Source of the DNA: Amaurobius ferox
Lineage: Eukaryota > Arthropoda > Arachnida > Araneae > Amaurobiidae
Length of the DNA stretch: 64,000 nt
Reading direction: 5' to 3'
Assembly: GCA_951213105.1 (NCBI GenBank)
Contig: OX578146.1
Coordinates: forward strand, 108,611,776-108,675,775
The position numbers were made by a program, and so were the translations under genes. The notes under the pieces are model-generated. The model saw only the letters and a list, made by a program, of their open reading frames with translations. It was not told where the DNA came from and searched no databases. Below are positions 1 to 12,485 of the stretch, one piece after another (positions within the stretch are counted from its first letter, which is position 1; every line of letters starts with the position of its first letter).

Positions 1-1098
1 AATTTAGAAGGAAAAATGTCGTAGATTTTTCGCATTAATGTGCTTGTAAAAGTTCTGAAATAGATTATTTACAATAAAATTATTTTTCCGGAATTAAGTA
101 TTAATACACTAAGAGTAATGTCGAACGGAATTAAAAAAGAGAGGGAATTAGGAGGATTGAATTCAAAATTTGAGCTTTAATCTGAAATTTGTAGGAAAAT
201 GTAAAGTCTACTTCCAACATAGAAAGAATATATTCTCAGTAGCTCAAAGAAAATAGCGTTTAGCCCGATATTAGTGGTTTGTTTATTATAAGTTCTTTAT
301 ACTACTGAAACCAAAATTCAAGATTCATTGCAAACGAAGTGCTATTTATAATTAACTAGAACAAAAACGCGATAATACCCGGGATACAAACCTCTGATTA
401 AAATTACACCGTAACTCGATTTCTGAAAACCAACAAACTTTTAACAATACGCCTGTTAAGAACAAAACAATAAAACATGTTATGGCATCATGAATTCCGA
501 GAATTTATTACCCCTCTTTCATGAAACCTGTAGAAATGGACACATTCCTATTTGTGACGCCAGAAATTCAGAATTTCTTTCCCGTTCGCTTCCTCCTATC
601 GAATTTTCAAAGATTTTAAAAATCGCAACAGTTATATAAAGCCACTTAAAAATTTGTAAAAAAAATTAATTCAGAAATAACTCTTTTTTTTTATTATTTA
701 ACTGCGAAGATATCACTCCAGATTTATGCTAAAAATTAGAATTGTGCGAATCTTCAATTAATTTTCTAATGCAATAATATAAAAAGAAAATTTGATAAAA
801 TACGCATATTTTGATGCATTTATTTATTTTTTTTGGGGGGGGGGGGAGGGGGTAGTATGAAATTATTACAGATTCGGTTCAAAGCTCGTTAAAAAGCTCG
901 GTTTTCGGTCTTTTCGATCGTGTCAAGAAGGAAACAGTGACCGTTATGGAACCAATGTCTAGGAAAATCGCTTAAAATTAACTGAAAAACTAATTCGATT
1001 TAAAAAAAAAATTGGTCTGAGGAGTCTTTGAACTCGACCTGTAATATCACTGTATCAATTTTGTTTGCAATGGGTCGAATAGATTTTCGTCTACGTGA
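1..1098. other. AT-rich sequence without recognised genes
   Basis: No coding region, RNA gene or identifiable transposon was recognised. A run of 8 T followed by 12 G sits at 827-846, one of many such homopolymer tracts in this window. The rest looks like old intergenic or decayed repeat DNA. Confidence 0.5.
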
Positions 1099-1102
1099 TT
1101 AA

Positions 1103-1881
1103 GGGTGAACGTCAGTAAATCTTCTGCCCTATCCGCGCTTTGTTAACTTTCGCGGCACACATGTTTCGCCGAAATTCTGCTCAAACAGTTACGAGATATT
1201 TTCTGATAGATAAAATGCAATGCTTAGATTATATTAAAACTATTAATACCCAATAAGACATAGAGTATATTTTTTATTTTAATTCAAAATATTTTTGGTG
1301 CTGCCATCTGTTGTCGTAATTTAATTCATACCAACTATTTTTATTTTTTAATGAACATTTTTAAATGTTTATTCCTTCTAATACGCTACTAAATACGACA
1401 GATCCTATATAATAATGCCATAATCACGGAAACGTAATTGAACTTGGACTTGAACTTGAAGACAAAGGAACTTGAAAACAAAACTGCAGCCCTCAGTGAT
1501 GTACATTCAGATACTCTTATCAAATTTATAGAATGAGAAATTACCTTTCCGTGATTGTGGCATTAGTATATATGATCTGTTGTTGTATTTAATACTGTAT
1601 TAGAAGTAATAGATATTTAAAAATGTTCATTAAAAAATAAAAATAATCGGTATGAATTAAATTACGACAACAGATGGCAGCACCAAAAATATTTTGGATT
1701 AAAATAAAAAATACATTCTATGTTTTATTGGGTATTAAATTTAGTTTTAATATAATCTAAGCATTGCATTTTATCTTTCAGAAAATATTTCGCAACTGTT
1801 TGAGCAGAATTTTGGCGAAAAATGTGTGCCGCGAAAGTTAACAAAGCGCGGATAGAGCAGAAGATTTACTGACGCTCACCC
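1103..1881. mobile_element. Fold-back MITE flanked by TTAA
   Basis: Two long inverted arms (about 1103-1437 and 1541-1881) pair almost throughout and leave a loop of roughly 100 bases. The ends read GGGTGAACGTCAGTAAATC on the left and its near-perfect complement on the right. TTAA stands at both outer edges (1099-1102 and 1882-1885), as expected for a piggyBac-type target site. No transposase is encoded, so the element is non-autonomous. The superfamily is inferred from TTAA alone. Confidence 0.75.
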
Positions 1882-1885
1882 TTAA

Positions 1886-3616
1886 CAGACTAAAAGATTA
1901 AAAAAACAAGCATCTTCATTTATTCTCTCTCTCTCTCGAGTTTGAGAATTATTTTCATATTTAAGAAAATCCATATAATCTCTGAGTCACGATTTAGGAC
2001 ATACACATTAAGGTATGTTTCAAAGGAAAGTTTTATGTCTAATCTAAAACTAAAGACTACAAGATTGCAGGTATATTCATCGAAAATTTCACACACCAAA
2101 TTCAATTACACGCTTAAACACCAATGCATAAAACAGTGTCAAAATGCAGGTCAGAATAATTTATTTTCATATTCTGTCGCAAACAATTCTAACATTTCCT
2201 TCAACGCAAATAATCAACTAACATAAAACCCAACAAATTCCTAGTTTGCACACTAATTTGTAGCTTCCAGGCGCGAAACACAGCGTCACCCTCAGAAGCC
2301 TAAACTGGAAGGAAAACTTCAGCATTTAAATTACAGGCAAGCGCAGGCAGGCAGCCATTAACAGATCATTATTGGCAAAATCTTCAGAATAAGCATTATT
2401 AAAATAAAGCAGGCAAATATAAAAACCGGGAAAACAAAATATTAAGCAAGAGACACCCCAAATTACTCAAACAACTGCGCCTCGGCAAAAGCCGGAAGCA
2501 GCAAAAATAATTCGAAAACCAGCACAAGAAAAAAAAAAAGATAAGAAAAAAAAGCTGTGATAAATTGTCTACCGCTATGAATATAAACAAACAAAAAAGA
2601 AAAACTTTGCATCATCATACTATACATGCAGGCTCAAATGCACCTAATTTTTGAAATATAAATCTGTCTGCAGAGCAGCGAAACTTGTTAAAGAGCGTCA
2701 AAATAATGCTTTAACTCGAAACTAGGACCATAATTTTTGTAGTCGGGTCCTTCCTGTTCCGTTTTGTTTAACGAAGATGAAAAGTGAAAAAATAACCAGT
2801 TGTTTTTCACCACTTTAGAGCGGAGGGGGTAATTTTACAGAAGGTACCGGTAGAAATAGTTAAATGTGAAAAGTTTTTAGAAAAAGGTATATTATAACAA
2901 TTACGCAACGGGGATAGGAAAACGTGAAAAAAAAGCTCTACGCCGAGGTCTCTTTAATGATAAGATTATATGGTTGTAAATCGGAACAGCAATGTAGAAA
3001 AAGAAAAATAATGCAACAGAATGCCGTAAAAACAGTAATGATCTTCTTACATAATAAAAGATGTATGTATGTGTGTGTGTGCATGCGTGTGTCTTTTGTA
3101 GCGGGAAATCTATATGCTTCGGACGGCCGAAAAATTTCATACAGAGTTATTCGTATAAATTTAAAATTTATGAATTTTTAAGGCCATGAAACGCACATTT
3201 TCGGCCATTTTGTCAAAATTTTTTACCCATCCCCGTGCTTGCGTTCCAGACGCAAGTGGTCTACGAACGATATCTCAGACTTTCAGTCTAGACATGGACT
3301 GCAATAAAATTTGCGATATTCTAAATTCGTGAATTTAAAAGATAAATTTTCAATTTTTGGAACGCAGAATTAGTTCCATATTATAAGTGCGCTCTGAAAA
3401 TGTGATTTACATCGGAGGAAAACTCGCTGAGGTAGCAATAATTTTGCGATTTTTTAATTTCTGGGGTCAAGGAATATTATTTTTTTCTTTTTTTTTACGA
3501 GTTCAAGTATTTTCATTTATTAGTGTTTATTTTAAGCAATTCAAACGTATCAACTTCCTCAGTATCGGTTGTTTAACTTTACGAATTTAAAAGATATAAC
3601 TTATAAAGCATATAAA
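1886..3616. other. Intergenic AT-rich DNA, no gene recognised
   Basis: It contains a short CT microsatellite (about 1921-1938), several A-runs and a TG repeat near 3068-3092. Open frames of 60-95 codons exist on both strands, but they are composed of low-complexity residues and show no domain. Nothing here supports a gene. Confidence 0.5.
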
Positions 3617-3955
3617 ATATTTTTGTGTCGTCCTGCCAACGATCGGCGAACCATATATGCGCAAGCGAGTGTCGAATTGCAGCGCACTTATTTATAAAGC
3701 ATATCAAAAGAGTTTATTTAGGCCGTGTCAAAAGCGTATCTGTATTATTTAAGTAGCGGGTGCTTATTTAAGATTCGGGTAACGCCCGGTACATGTACTA
3801 GTAGTAATTAATTTCAAAAGCTGGTTATATGTTTCATGCATGATTTTACGTTTTAAACCGATATTTTTCAACTTGGTATTTATTCTTTGCTTTATTGGTA
3901 TTATCTTAATTATTTTAATCTATAAAATATAATGCTTCCCACTCTCCCCTCCTTT

Positions 3956-5365
3956 TTACTTTCTCTGCAATACATGGTAATGTATAGGGAAAGTATTGGA
4001 ATCATGTCGAAAATCGCAACTCGAGTTTTCGACGGATCTACACGTTTCGAGACCTCTAGAATACGAAAAAACTATTTTTAGCGTGACGTCTGTATGCGTG
4101 TCTGTGTGTCTGCCTGTCTGTGTGTCTGTCTGTCTGTGTGTCTGTCTGTCTGTCTGTCTGTGCAGATTTTGTATCCACTCTAACTAAAAAACTAATGGAC
4201 CGAATTTCACAAAATTTGGCAGGTAAGTCACTTGTGGGCGAGTCTGGTGCTGATTAGTTATGGGTTCGATTTGGAATTAAAGAACCCGCCTTTTTTTGCG
4301 AAATGGCCCGCAAAAGCTTGTATCCACTCTAACAGAAAAACTACTGGACCGAATTTCACAAAATTCGGTAGATGAGTCACTTGTGGGTCACCCTGGTGCT
4401 AATTACATTTTGGTACGATTCGGAAAAAAATAACCTGCCTTTTTTTGCAAAATGGCCCGCAAAAATCGTCAAAATCTAAACTAAAGAACTAGGTATACTC
4501 AAATATATCCATTAAATGCTCGTTTAATACGTAATTTTTAACGACGAAAAGAATAAGACCAACCCCATTACACTAGGACTAGCCGTTCTCGAGATATTTT
4601 AGTTTTTCGTACTTTCCCTACGACACCTTTGAAAAAATCTGATGTGGGCAACACATGACTTTCCTTATATAATGTAATGAATTTACTACTTTTACAGTAA
4701 AAAAAATAGGTTTTTCTTATAGTAGATACTAATATTCTTTTCAAGATATTTAATTTTCGACAATTAGTCGTCATTTTTATCCATTTGGCTAGATATTCGT
4801 TAATTTGGCAACATTTCAAAAAAGTCGCCAAGTTGGCGACATTTCGCGAAAATCTCGCCAAGCGTTATGCACTAAGAAATAAGTTATTCTTACAGCAGAT
4901 AAATGACTATTGGCGTTCAAATACAAAAGTATTATTCAAAGTATATTTTGTCATGAATGGACCGAGCTAGATCCACGAGAATGATGTCACTCAATTTATC
5001 GCATGGTATTACATATGAAAAGTGAACATGTTTCTCAATAGGAAATTTTTTTTTATTTTATATGACTTTTTGATAATTTTTTTGAAAAATGTACAATATC
5101 TCGAAAACGGTTCATGTTAGCGTTCTAAAATGTATGTCAATCGTTTTCTAATGAAAAATTACATAAGAAATGTCTATTTGCGTAACTTTATTAGTGGTTT
5201 TGATTTTTTGACGATTTTTTCAAAATTTCATTCGAAAATTTAGGGGGGTTTTGAACATTCGATTGCGGATAAAAACAATAGGCTTCCAGTGTTTACGGAT
5301 TGTGATTTTTGTACCAAATTTGGTTCGAATCGGTCCATTCGTTCGTCAGTTATCGTCTCCACAGA

Positions 5366-5404
<39 letters not shown>

Positions 5405-5419
5405 TTTCACACATACTTT

Positions 5420-5450
<31 letters not shown>

Positions 5451-5704
5451 ACACACAGACATCACTTCAAAAATGTTTGATTCGTGATCAGGGATGCTTG
5501 AAACGTGCTCTCCCGTCGAAAACTCGAATTCGAATTTTTGACCCCGTCACAATACTTTCCTTATACATTATGTATATAAGGAAAGTAATAAGCCCGATTA
5601 CCGAATGAGAACGAAAATTGAATTAAAAGTGAAATAAATTTAATTAAAATAAAGAGAACGTTAATATAAGTCTGCAGGGAAAGTCATGTGCTGCCCACAT
5701 CAGA
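3956..5704 (-). mobile_element. B-type hairpin-ended element (HINE/DINE-1-like), split by an A-type insertion
   Basis: Read on the minus strand it starts TCTGATGTGGGCAGCACATG (at 5704) and ends in a hairpin whose stem ACTTTCCC...GGGAAAGT is followed by AA (3956). An internal GTCT/GT microsatellite lies at 4089-4162. A subterminal inverted repeat, a microsatellite core and a 3' terminal hairpin are the layout known for Helentron-associated elements such as Drosophila DINE-1; that assignment is inferred. It has no coding capacity. An A-type element (4638-5588) is nested inside it. The equivalent copy at 55695-56439 is uninterrupted. Confidence 0.65.
4638..5588 (+). mobile_element. A-type hairpin-ended element, inserted after the duplication
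   Basis: A 951-base element starting TCTGATGTGGGCAACACATG and ending GGAAAGTAA just after a hairpin (ACTTTCCTTATACAT...ATGTATATAAGGAAAGT). Its 5' subterminal GACTTTCCTTATATAATG pairs with the 3' stem, giving a subterminal inverted repeat. It holds an AC microsatellite at about 5365-5459. The empty site in copy 2 (CCTTTGAAAATAAGCCC, near 56310) shows no target duplication beyond an ambiguous A-run, and the site can be read as insertion between A and T. That is consistent with rolling-circle (Helitron/Helentron) integration. No open frame is credible. Confidence 0.75.
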
Positions 5705-6311
5705 CTTTTAAAACTCTGTCAAAACTACCATAAAGAACAATGTCTTATAAAATTTTAATGGAGCAAGACTACAAAATAGTATTCGAAATTTTAAAAATTA
5801 GTTGTCTAGAGTACAATTTAAAAAGTCTTATTTCTGCTGAGTTGTCGTAATGCAAAACTAAATTCAAAACTTTGTACGCCCTGATGTGAGATCGTAGATC
5901 GCGGGAGATTCGAAGATTTTATTTGTATCGCGAGAATGATTTTACTTCAAAACAAACGATTTGGAAATTGAGTATGGTATTATCTGTATCTGTAATATTT
6001 AAGTAGCGGGCACTTATTTAATTGGAAATAACAGTGGGAATGATTTTGATTCAAAACGGACGATTTTGAAAATGAGCGATATTATATGTTTTTGTATTAC
6101 TTAAGTAGCGTTCACTTATTTAGGATCCAGATAACCTCAATAAAGTTTAATAAGTTTATTCCAGTGGCGTCATCAATGACTTCATCACTGACCACCAGTG
6201 GCTTCATCAATGACTCCATCAATGGGTCCATCAATGGGTCCATCGGACTGGAACTAAGGCCATTATTTTTGAACATATAGTTTAATCTACTGTTGCAAAG
6301 GGATTAAATAA
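5705..6311. repeat. Non-coding duplicated stretch with a ~100-bp degenerate tandem motif and a 12-bp VNTR
   Basis: A unit containing TATTTAAGTAGCGGGCACTT recurs near 3740, 5995 and 6095. Around 6160-6245 a short unit TCAATGGGTCCA is repeated twice here and three times in copy 2 (56940-57000). An open frame runs through it, but it only reflects the repeat. Confidence 0.6.
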
Positions 6312-6858
6312 TGTAGTGAATGTGTAAAATTCCCTCACCGGAGTCTTTTTTTTTTTTTTTTTATAGAGAATCAGACTGAGAAAACACGTGTACTAGCTTA
6401 CCCATAACGTGAACGTAGGGTTGCCAAAATTCCGAAGAAGGATTGCCAGATTTGGCGAATTATCGCCAATTCGGCGACTTCCCGAATTTTCTGAAAGCAC
6501 CTCGAAATAACGATTTTTCTAGATGATATGAGAGATTTCCAGAAGTTTCTATGGCGAGTCTATAAAAGTAATCGTCATTCAATCGGAGAGCAGTTACTGT
6601 GATACGAGCTACATTGAACTGTGATTTTTGTCAATGTTTTGAGAATGGTAGCCTTTGTTTTGTGAAATGACTTTCGTTAATGTTTTGAGAATAATATCGG
6701 TTATTTTGTAAAATTAGTGAAGCATTTAAGTGTTGTTTTACTGTATATTGTTCCTATTTATGCTGTGCTTGTGAATAAACGTGTTAGTTACCCAGAAATT
6801 TGGACTCATTCTTGTATCCTAAACGCACACCCGCAATTTCAGAGGATATGTCGTAACA
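6312..6858 (+). mobile_element. Putative solo LTR
   Basis: The unit begins TGTAGTGAATG, ends GTCGTAACA, and is flanked by ATAA on both sides (6308-6311 and 6859-6862). It therefore has TG/CA-type ends and a 4-bp target duplication. Inside are a TATA box (TATAAAAG, 6561-6568) and, about 210 bases on, an AATAAA polyadenylation signal (6774-6779), the promoter-to-terminator order of an LTR. No primer-binding site, polypurine tract or retroviral gene is adjacent. A Gypsy-like origin is possible from the 4-bp duplication, but the family is unproven. A 63-base-scale copy difference comes only from a poly-T run. Confidence 0.6.
6561..6568 (+). promoter_or_regulatory. TATA box of the putative LTR
   Basis: TATAAAAG, with the sequence CATTCAATCGG about 20-30 bases downstream as a plausible start region. 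The same motif is at 57303-57310 in copy 2. Confidence 0.5.
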
Positions 6859-7608
6859 ATAAGATACCGGAAACTTTGACATTTCAGTCATTTCATTTTT
6901 GCATACAAATACTTATCTTCCGGTCTTGCTGAAATAAACTAGCTACGGAGAGATCATAATATTTCTTTCTTTACCCTTAAAAACTTCAGTAAACTTTAAA
7001 TGACAGTGTATGCTTTTCTATTATAATAATTATTTATACCGTTAATTATTTTTTTAAAAGTCAGACAACGCTGGGTAGTATCTGCTGCCAATTTGCTACG
7101 TAACTAAAAATCTTATCCGTCAGATGAAAGCCAGATATCTAAGATTGAGTTAAATATGTCCCAGTGGCAAATAGCCCAAATCAATTCGTTTCTGTTTTCG
7201 AAACATTTTATAATTAAATAAACTATTAAATAACATTTTATAGTTCAAAACCTTTTTACATATAAATATATTAGCATGTAAATTCCGTTTATCCAAATTT
7301 AAATAACTACATTACAAATATACTTTTAGCAACTATTTATATTAATAATATTTTCTTACATTAGTTATATGTAAAAAAGGAACATATATTTCAAATATTA
7401 AAATAATGCGCAAAATCATCATAATTTAATAAAGCTACTTACATGCAAGTTCATTTTTTTCTATGTAATAGTAGCCACTTACCTAAAAATATAAAATGAA
7501 TTAATTAAAATATATCATTGAATATATTTATGAATAACAACTTATGCAAACTTTATTTAATTTGAAACCAAAATTTCAATTCACACAACAATCACAAAAC
7601 TAAAAAAA
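6859..7608. other. AT-rich duplicated spacer
   Basis: No gene, RNA or clear transposon was seen. The sequence is nearly identical in copy 2 (57601-58351), which shows the duplication is recent but says nothing about function. Confidence 0.5.
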
Positions 7609-8011
7609 TCTGATGTAGGCAGCACATGACTTTCCTTATATAATGCAATGAATTTACTACTTTTATAGTTAAAAAAATGTTATTCTTATAGTAGACACTT
7701 ATATTCTTTCCAAGATATTTTGAATTTTCTTCAATTAATCGTCATTTCCATTGTTTAGCGTCATTTTTATCCATTTGGGGAGATTTTTGTTAATTTAGCA
7801 ACATTTAAAAAAGTCGCCAAGTTGGCGACATACCGCAAAATTCGTCGCCAAAACACCGCCAAGCGTTATGGACGGAGAAATATGTTATTCTTACAACAGG
7901 TAAATGACTATTGGCGTTCAAATACAAAAGTATTACTCAAAGTGTCTTTTTTCGTAAATGGTGTCTTTTCTCGTTATTTGTTCGTGAGATATCGCCTCCA
8001 CAGACTCACTG

Positions 8012-8048
<37 letters not shown>

Positions 8049-8175
8049 TCACCTCAAAAATGTTCGATTCGTAATCAGAGTTGCCTGAAACGTGCTCTCC
8101 CGTCGAAAACTCGAATTCGAATTTTCGACCCCGTCACAATACTTTCCTTATACAATATGTATATAAGGAAAGTAA
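7609..8175 (+). mobile_element. Short A-type hairpin-ended element (internal deletion)
   Basis: Same termini as the 4.64-kb copy (TCTGATGTAGGC start, GGAAAGTAA end after the hairpin), but only 567 bases long. The central block that normally follows the GTTCAAATACAAAAGTATTA motif is missing. An AC microsatellite lies at about 8013-8043. It is shared with copy 2 (58352-58915), so it predates the duplication. Confidence 0.7.
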
Positions 8176-9423
8176 CAGGGAATAAAAGTATTTGGAAAAT
8201 CTAAGCTCACATTTGATATTTAGTCTAACTGGCTATTTTACAAAATGATGAAATATTGTCATATACCTGAATATCCGATAGTTATCAATTTTCATGTTCC
8301 AAAAAAAATATATATTTATTTTATTTTATAGCTCCTAGAAACTGTTGCTTGGAAAAAATATTTGGGAATGTCTTTCATGACTTCTAATGAATGAGAAAGA
8401 TGTTTAATATGATTAATAAAGTTTTAATGCATATTCACTACGACCACGAGTACGAAATGATATATTGTTTTTTTGTTCCGCATGGAAATCCAAACTAACA
8501 CTACTAAACATGAGGGCACTTTGATGATGCGCTAACAGAAAACATGATATGCTTACATTTTCATTCATATCAATAACGACTATATGAGTTTCAAAAATTA
8601 CAGGTAATACATCCACTAATGGAAAATGATTAATAAAATTGTGTTTTCAAATTGTAGAACAGATTGTACGTTAAACAAATACTGCAAAAAATATCGATCT
8701 TATTTCTTATTACTTTAAAACTCAAAGGACATAAAATTCACAATTATCAATTATTCAGTTATACAGCTCAGATATTTTAGGAGCTAAAGCGCAGTTTGAA
8801 TTGAAGTCACACTTGTAATTCCAAATGCCATAAAAAAAAAATCTGAATTGAATTATAATATTTTCCTATTTAGAATAAGTAATGTATTCGAAATTTACAC
8901 ATTAATAAATCAAAGTCTGAGACAATGTAAAAACATTTAACATCGTTAAACAGATGGCGTTTCTTTACAAATTATCTTCCGCAAACTCATGCAAAATTCC
9001 AATTTAATGGGAATAAAAATTCAACTTTTTTTAGTTTGAAAATATTTTAATTTTTAATATATCAACTCTTTTATAAGCATTTTGAAGCTAATTTTTCTTG
9101 TCTACACTTTTAGAAATTTTTTTTGTTGTATCAGATTCTTTTAAAACACTGATGTGCATATCATTTTCAGTAGCAAACATACATACAGGTATAATTGCAA
9201 TGACATTATAAAACCGAGTCATTTATTTGTATAAAGATTTCTAAATCCCAAAATTATGACTTTTACTATACCAGAAGGGAAATAAAACAAGAAATCTGTG
9301 GAGGAGCATTTGATGGCAAATGGTGTTTGTTCACTGAATTTTTGACAGAATTATTAAGCGTTTTTATTCTTATTTACATACTTATTTCGTACAGTTATAC
9401 GAATTTTCAGAAAACCGAAAGTG
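8176..9423. other. AT-rich duplicated sequence, no gene recognised
   Basis: The minus-strand open frame at 8413-8616 is kept in both copies (59152-59355). It has no start context, domain or splice support and matches no family known to me. Confidence 0.45.
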
Positions 9424-9965
9424 ATATCTCAAGAACCGGAAATGAAAATCCATAGTGAACCTTCCATTCCCTCCGGAATTCGATACTGATTCTATATCAA
9501 TCATCATCTAAGCTATATTTATAGCCAATCCTCAGAAATAGATGCTTCAATGAAATGTTTTGAACCAGAAGTGGAAATCTCTAGTTGCCCCCTCCCCTCA
9601 CCTCTTGTGGAATTTAATGCTGCATTCATATTAGTCGTCATCAAAACGTGCACTTCCTGTTTCTTTTCCATTTCCGGTAAAGAAACCGGAAGTGAACATT
9701 CTTAGTGAAGTATCCTACCTCCTCAAGAATTTGATGTTGAATCCATATCATCTAAGCTCTATCCATAGCCCATCTTGAGAAATAAATGCTTTAAGTAGAT
9801 AGAAATTTTTTGAATTGGAAAGAAAAATTAACAGGAAGTGTAAATCTTTAGTTACCCCCCCCCCCCCCCCTATTCTCATCAGACATTTTATGCTGAATCC
9901 AAATCAGTCATCACCTGAGATCTATTTACGATAGACTCTAAGAAAAGGATGTTTCAAGAAGACAT
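9424..9965. repeat. Degenerate ~140-bp tandem repeat, about four units
   Basis: Units start near 9424, 9565, 9684 and 9830 with AACCGGAAGTGAA-like sequence, followed by CTTTAGTGA, a pyrimidine run, GAATTTGATGCTGAATCCATA and CATCTAAGCTCTATTTATAG. Units differ strongly, so the array is old. The last unit holds a C16 run (9855-9870). The duplicate is at about 60165-60706. Confidence 0.65.
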
Positions 9966-10700
9966 TTTTCGTAGAAATAATAATTATATGGCTAAATTTT
10001 TGCCCCCCCCCCCACAAAATATAAATAAATAAATAAGTAAAAGAAGAAGAAGAATATTGAAATTATAAGTAACCACACCCAAATTCAAACAAATGCAATC
10101 GAACTTCACAGATAACCAACCCCATAAGAATGTTTATCGACACAGCCACAGAAGATATGTCTCCAAATAACTTCATGGCAAAAAAAAACAATTTTTTTTT
10201 CATAATACCAATAGTAAACTTCAGATAATTATTATGAAAAGCATAAGATGTAACTGCTGACAGATTGAAAAATAGGTCGGCCCTTTAAAACAAATGAAAC
10301 CGTAACAAATTTTTCTTGTCTCCCCTTTCGGAGAGGTGGGGGGTGGAGGGTGCAGTTGACGCTGACAAAAGTGTAATAGATGCCAGAACAGTCTCATAAC
10401 ATTATGAGCTATTATGATATCTAATTTCGTCGGGAATTGCGGATAACGCGACACCAAATATATATATGTGTATCGTTATTCACCAGCAGATCCAATTTCT
10501 TTTCAACTACTCCATAAGGCAAGAATAAATTTGTAGGAAAGCATATAGATTAGTAATCCTTAGGTGAGTATATTAGTTCCTTAAATAAGAAAAGAATACA
10601 GCCACTTATCAATTTATGCTACTTCTCAAGTGTCTGTTTCTGAGAAACATATTTCATAGATTCTTTTCCGGAGCCTTTACAAAATCACTTATATATAATC
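9966..10700. other. Non-coding duplicated sequence
   Basis: It contains a C11 run (10003-10013), an AAT/AAG-rich stretch (10018-10055) and a G-rich patch near 10330-10350. No gene was recognised. Confidence 0.45.
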
Positions 10701-10904
10701 ACTTATATACTAAAATTCCACATATGAAAAAGGAACATTCACAAAATTCCACATATAAAGAATTATTTATACAGTTACACATATGGCAAAACTATTCACA
10801 AAATTCATGATATGAAAAAGGACCATTAACAAAATTCTACATGCGACGAACAATCCACAAAACTTTTTATGCTCAAAACAGCCATTCATAATACGTCACA
10901 TATA

Positions 10905-12147
10905 CAGAGTCACACTGAAATTTTTGAGATACGGCTAAGTGGTACAAGTTACACTTACCAACTCTTAAGAGTGTTCAAAGTACTTCCCTCCAACATCAAT
11001 GCACTTTTATAGGCGAATTTTCTAAAGATTAAATGCTTCAAGCCATCCATTTCTTGGAATCGATGAAAAATATGCATTTATAGTCTCATCAATCTCATCT
11101 TCGGAATGAAAACGACGTCCACGTAATTCTTTTTAGATTAAAAAATAGCCAAAAGTCACACATGGCAAGATCAGGAGAATAGGGTGGATGTTCTATAACT
11201 TTGATGTTTTTTGTTCAAGAAATTCAACTGTCATTCTTGCTGAATGAGAAGATGCATTGTCATGGTGAAGCATGAGTCCAATTTACTTCCTGAAGAATTT
11301 CTAGAAGGGACTTAGTGGTGTACCAATTAGCTGTAACTGTCTTCTGTCCCTATAGTTTTACGGCTTTGACCAGACCTGTATTTCTAAAGAACACGGCATA
11401 CATTACTTTTTCTTTGCTCGTTGTCTTTTCACCATTGTTGGTTTGGGGTCATCTTCAAAGACCCATACTTTACTTTCTTGGCGTGTTGGAACGTCAAAAA
11501 ACGGTATGTACGTTTCATCACCAGTTATGATTTTAGAAATAATGCGATGTCCACCATCGTTAAGTAATTTTAGGGTTTCTTCACTGATTCTGACACGCTC
11601 CGCTTTTTGGTGTTCTGTTAAATTATGGGGGACCCATCGACAAACTAATTTTTTCATATGCAGTTCTTCATGAATAATTTTACGTATAGCTGCGGATCCA
11701 ATGTTAAGTTCCTTCTGTATCATTTGGCAGGTACAGCGATTATCATCGATTAGCATTTTTCGAATGTCCGACACATTTTCTGGGACTACAGCTGACAAAG
11801 GTCTTCCTGTGTGTTCTTCATCCAAGAGCGAATTTCGAAATCTTCTAAACTCTAATCCATTTGAATACAGTAGCACGACATGGAGCATCATTTTCATATG
11901 CTAATTGTAGACGTTGAAGACATTCTTCTTGATTTACCCCACTTTAAAATCATAGCTCGAGATGATGCTCTCGTGTCAACTACATTTTCTTTTCTTTCAA
12001 AATTTATTCTACGATAGCTAAATTGTAATTGTTGCCACAAATTATCGTCTGCGGACATAAAAGAATTCAAATTGATATATCCGACTAATAGTTTTTTTCT
12101 AGCGCATATCGTCTGCCCCTCTCTCTAAAAATTCAGTGTGACCCTCG
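10905..12147 (-). mobile_element. Full-length but inactive mariner element
   Basis: A 1243-base unit flanked by TA. The terminal inverted repeats are CAGAGTCACACTGAAATTTT on the left and CGAGGGTCACACTGAATTTT (complement of the right end). Length, TA target and the enclosed transposase all fit the mariner branch of the Tc1/mariner superfamily. It lies within a minisatellite and is shared by both segmental copies, with only about four substitutions between them by eye. Confidence 0.9.
10965..12058 (-). pseudogene. Mariner transposase, frameshifted
   Basis: On the minus strand a start codon at 12058 opens a mariner-type reading, and homology continues to a stop near 10965, about 364 codons including defects. 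The longest clean piece (11897-11403) holds the second part of the DNA-binding region, the WVPHNLTEHQK linker motif and the first catalytic aspartate in TGDETY. Downstream, in other frames, are the HHDNASSH motif (second aspartate) and a YSPDLAMCDFW motif (third), spaced as in DD34D enzymes. Frameshifts lie near 11860-11870, just after 11403, and at further points, so no functional enzyme can be made. The encoded activity would have been cut-and-paste transposition at TA. Confidence 0.9.
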
Positions 12148-12485
12148 TATAAAAGGACCATTAGTAAAATTTCACATATAAAAGAATAATTACTAAAATT
12201 TCAAACATACAAAAAAGTACATTCAGTGATGAAAAAGGACCATTAACAAAATTCTAAATGAGAAGAACAATCCACAAAACTTCTTATGCCCAAAAAAGCC
12301 ATTCATAATACGTCACATATATAAAAGGACCATTCATAAAATTCCACATATACAAAAGTACCATTTATAAAACTACATATGAAAAAAAAAGAATCATTCA
12401 CAAAAATCCATATATGAAGAACCAACCATTCACAAACTTCCATACTTAAAGAAGAACCATTCATAAAATTTCACATACAGAGATG

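Larger units (their letters stand above)
10701..12485. repeat. ~31-bp degenerate minisatellite interrupted by a mariner
   Basis: Variants of CCATTCATAAAATTCCACAT preceded by ATATAAAAGGA recur from about 10701 to 10904 and again from 12148 to 12485. The mariner at 10905-12147 was inserted into the array. The partner array is at about 61454-63331. Confidence 0.75.

Noticed and set aside
5251..5608. Frames with long His-Thr or Cys-Val runs (also at 22.0-22.7, 27.0 and 49.2 kb)
   Set aside because: They are translations of CA/GT microsatellites inside hairpin-ended elements or the palindrome, and occur in several frames and on both strands.
8413..8616. 67-codon minus-strand frame kept in both duplicates
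   Set aside because: The copies are too similar overall for conservation to be informative, and there is no domain or start context.
11403..11897. Mariner ORF as a functional transposase
   Set aside because: It lacks the N-terminal region and the second and third catalytic aspartates in frame; identical breaks are in both duplicates.
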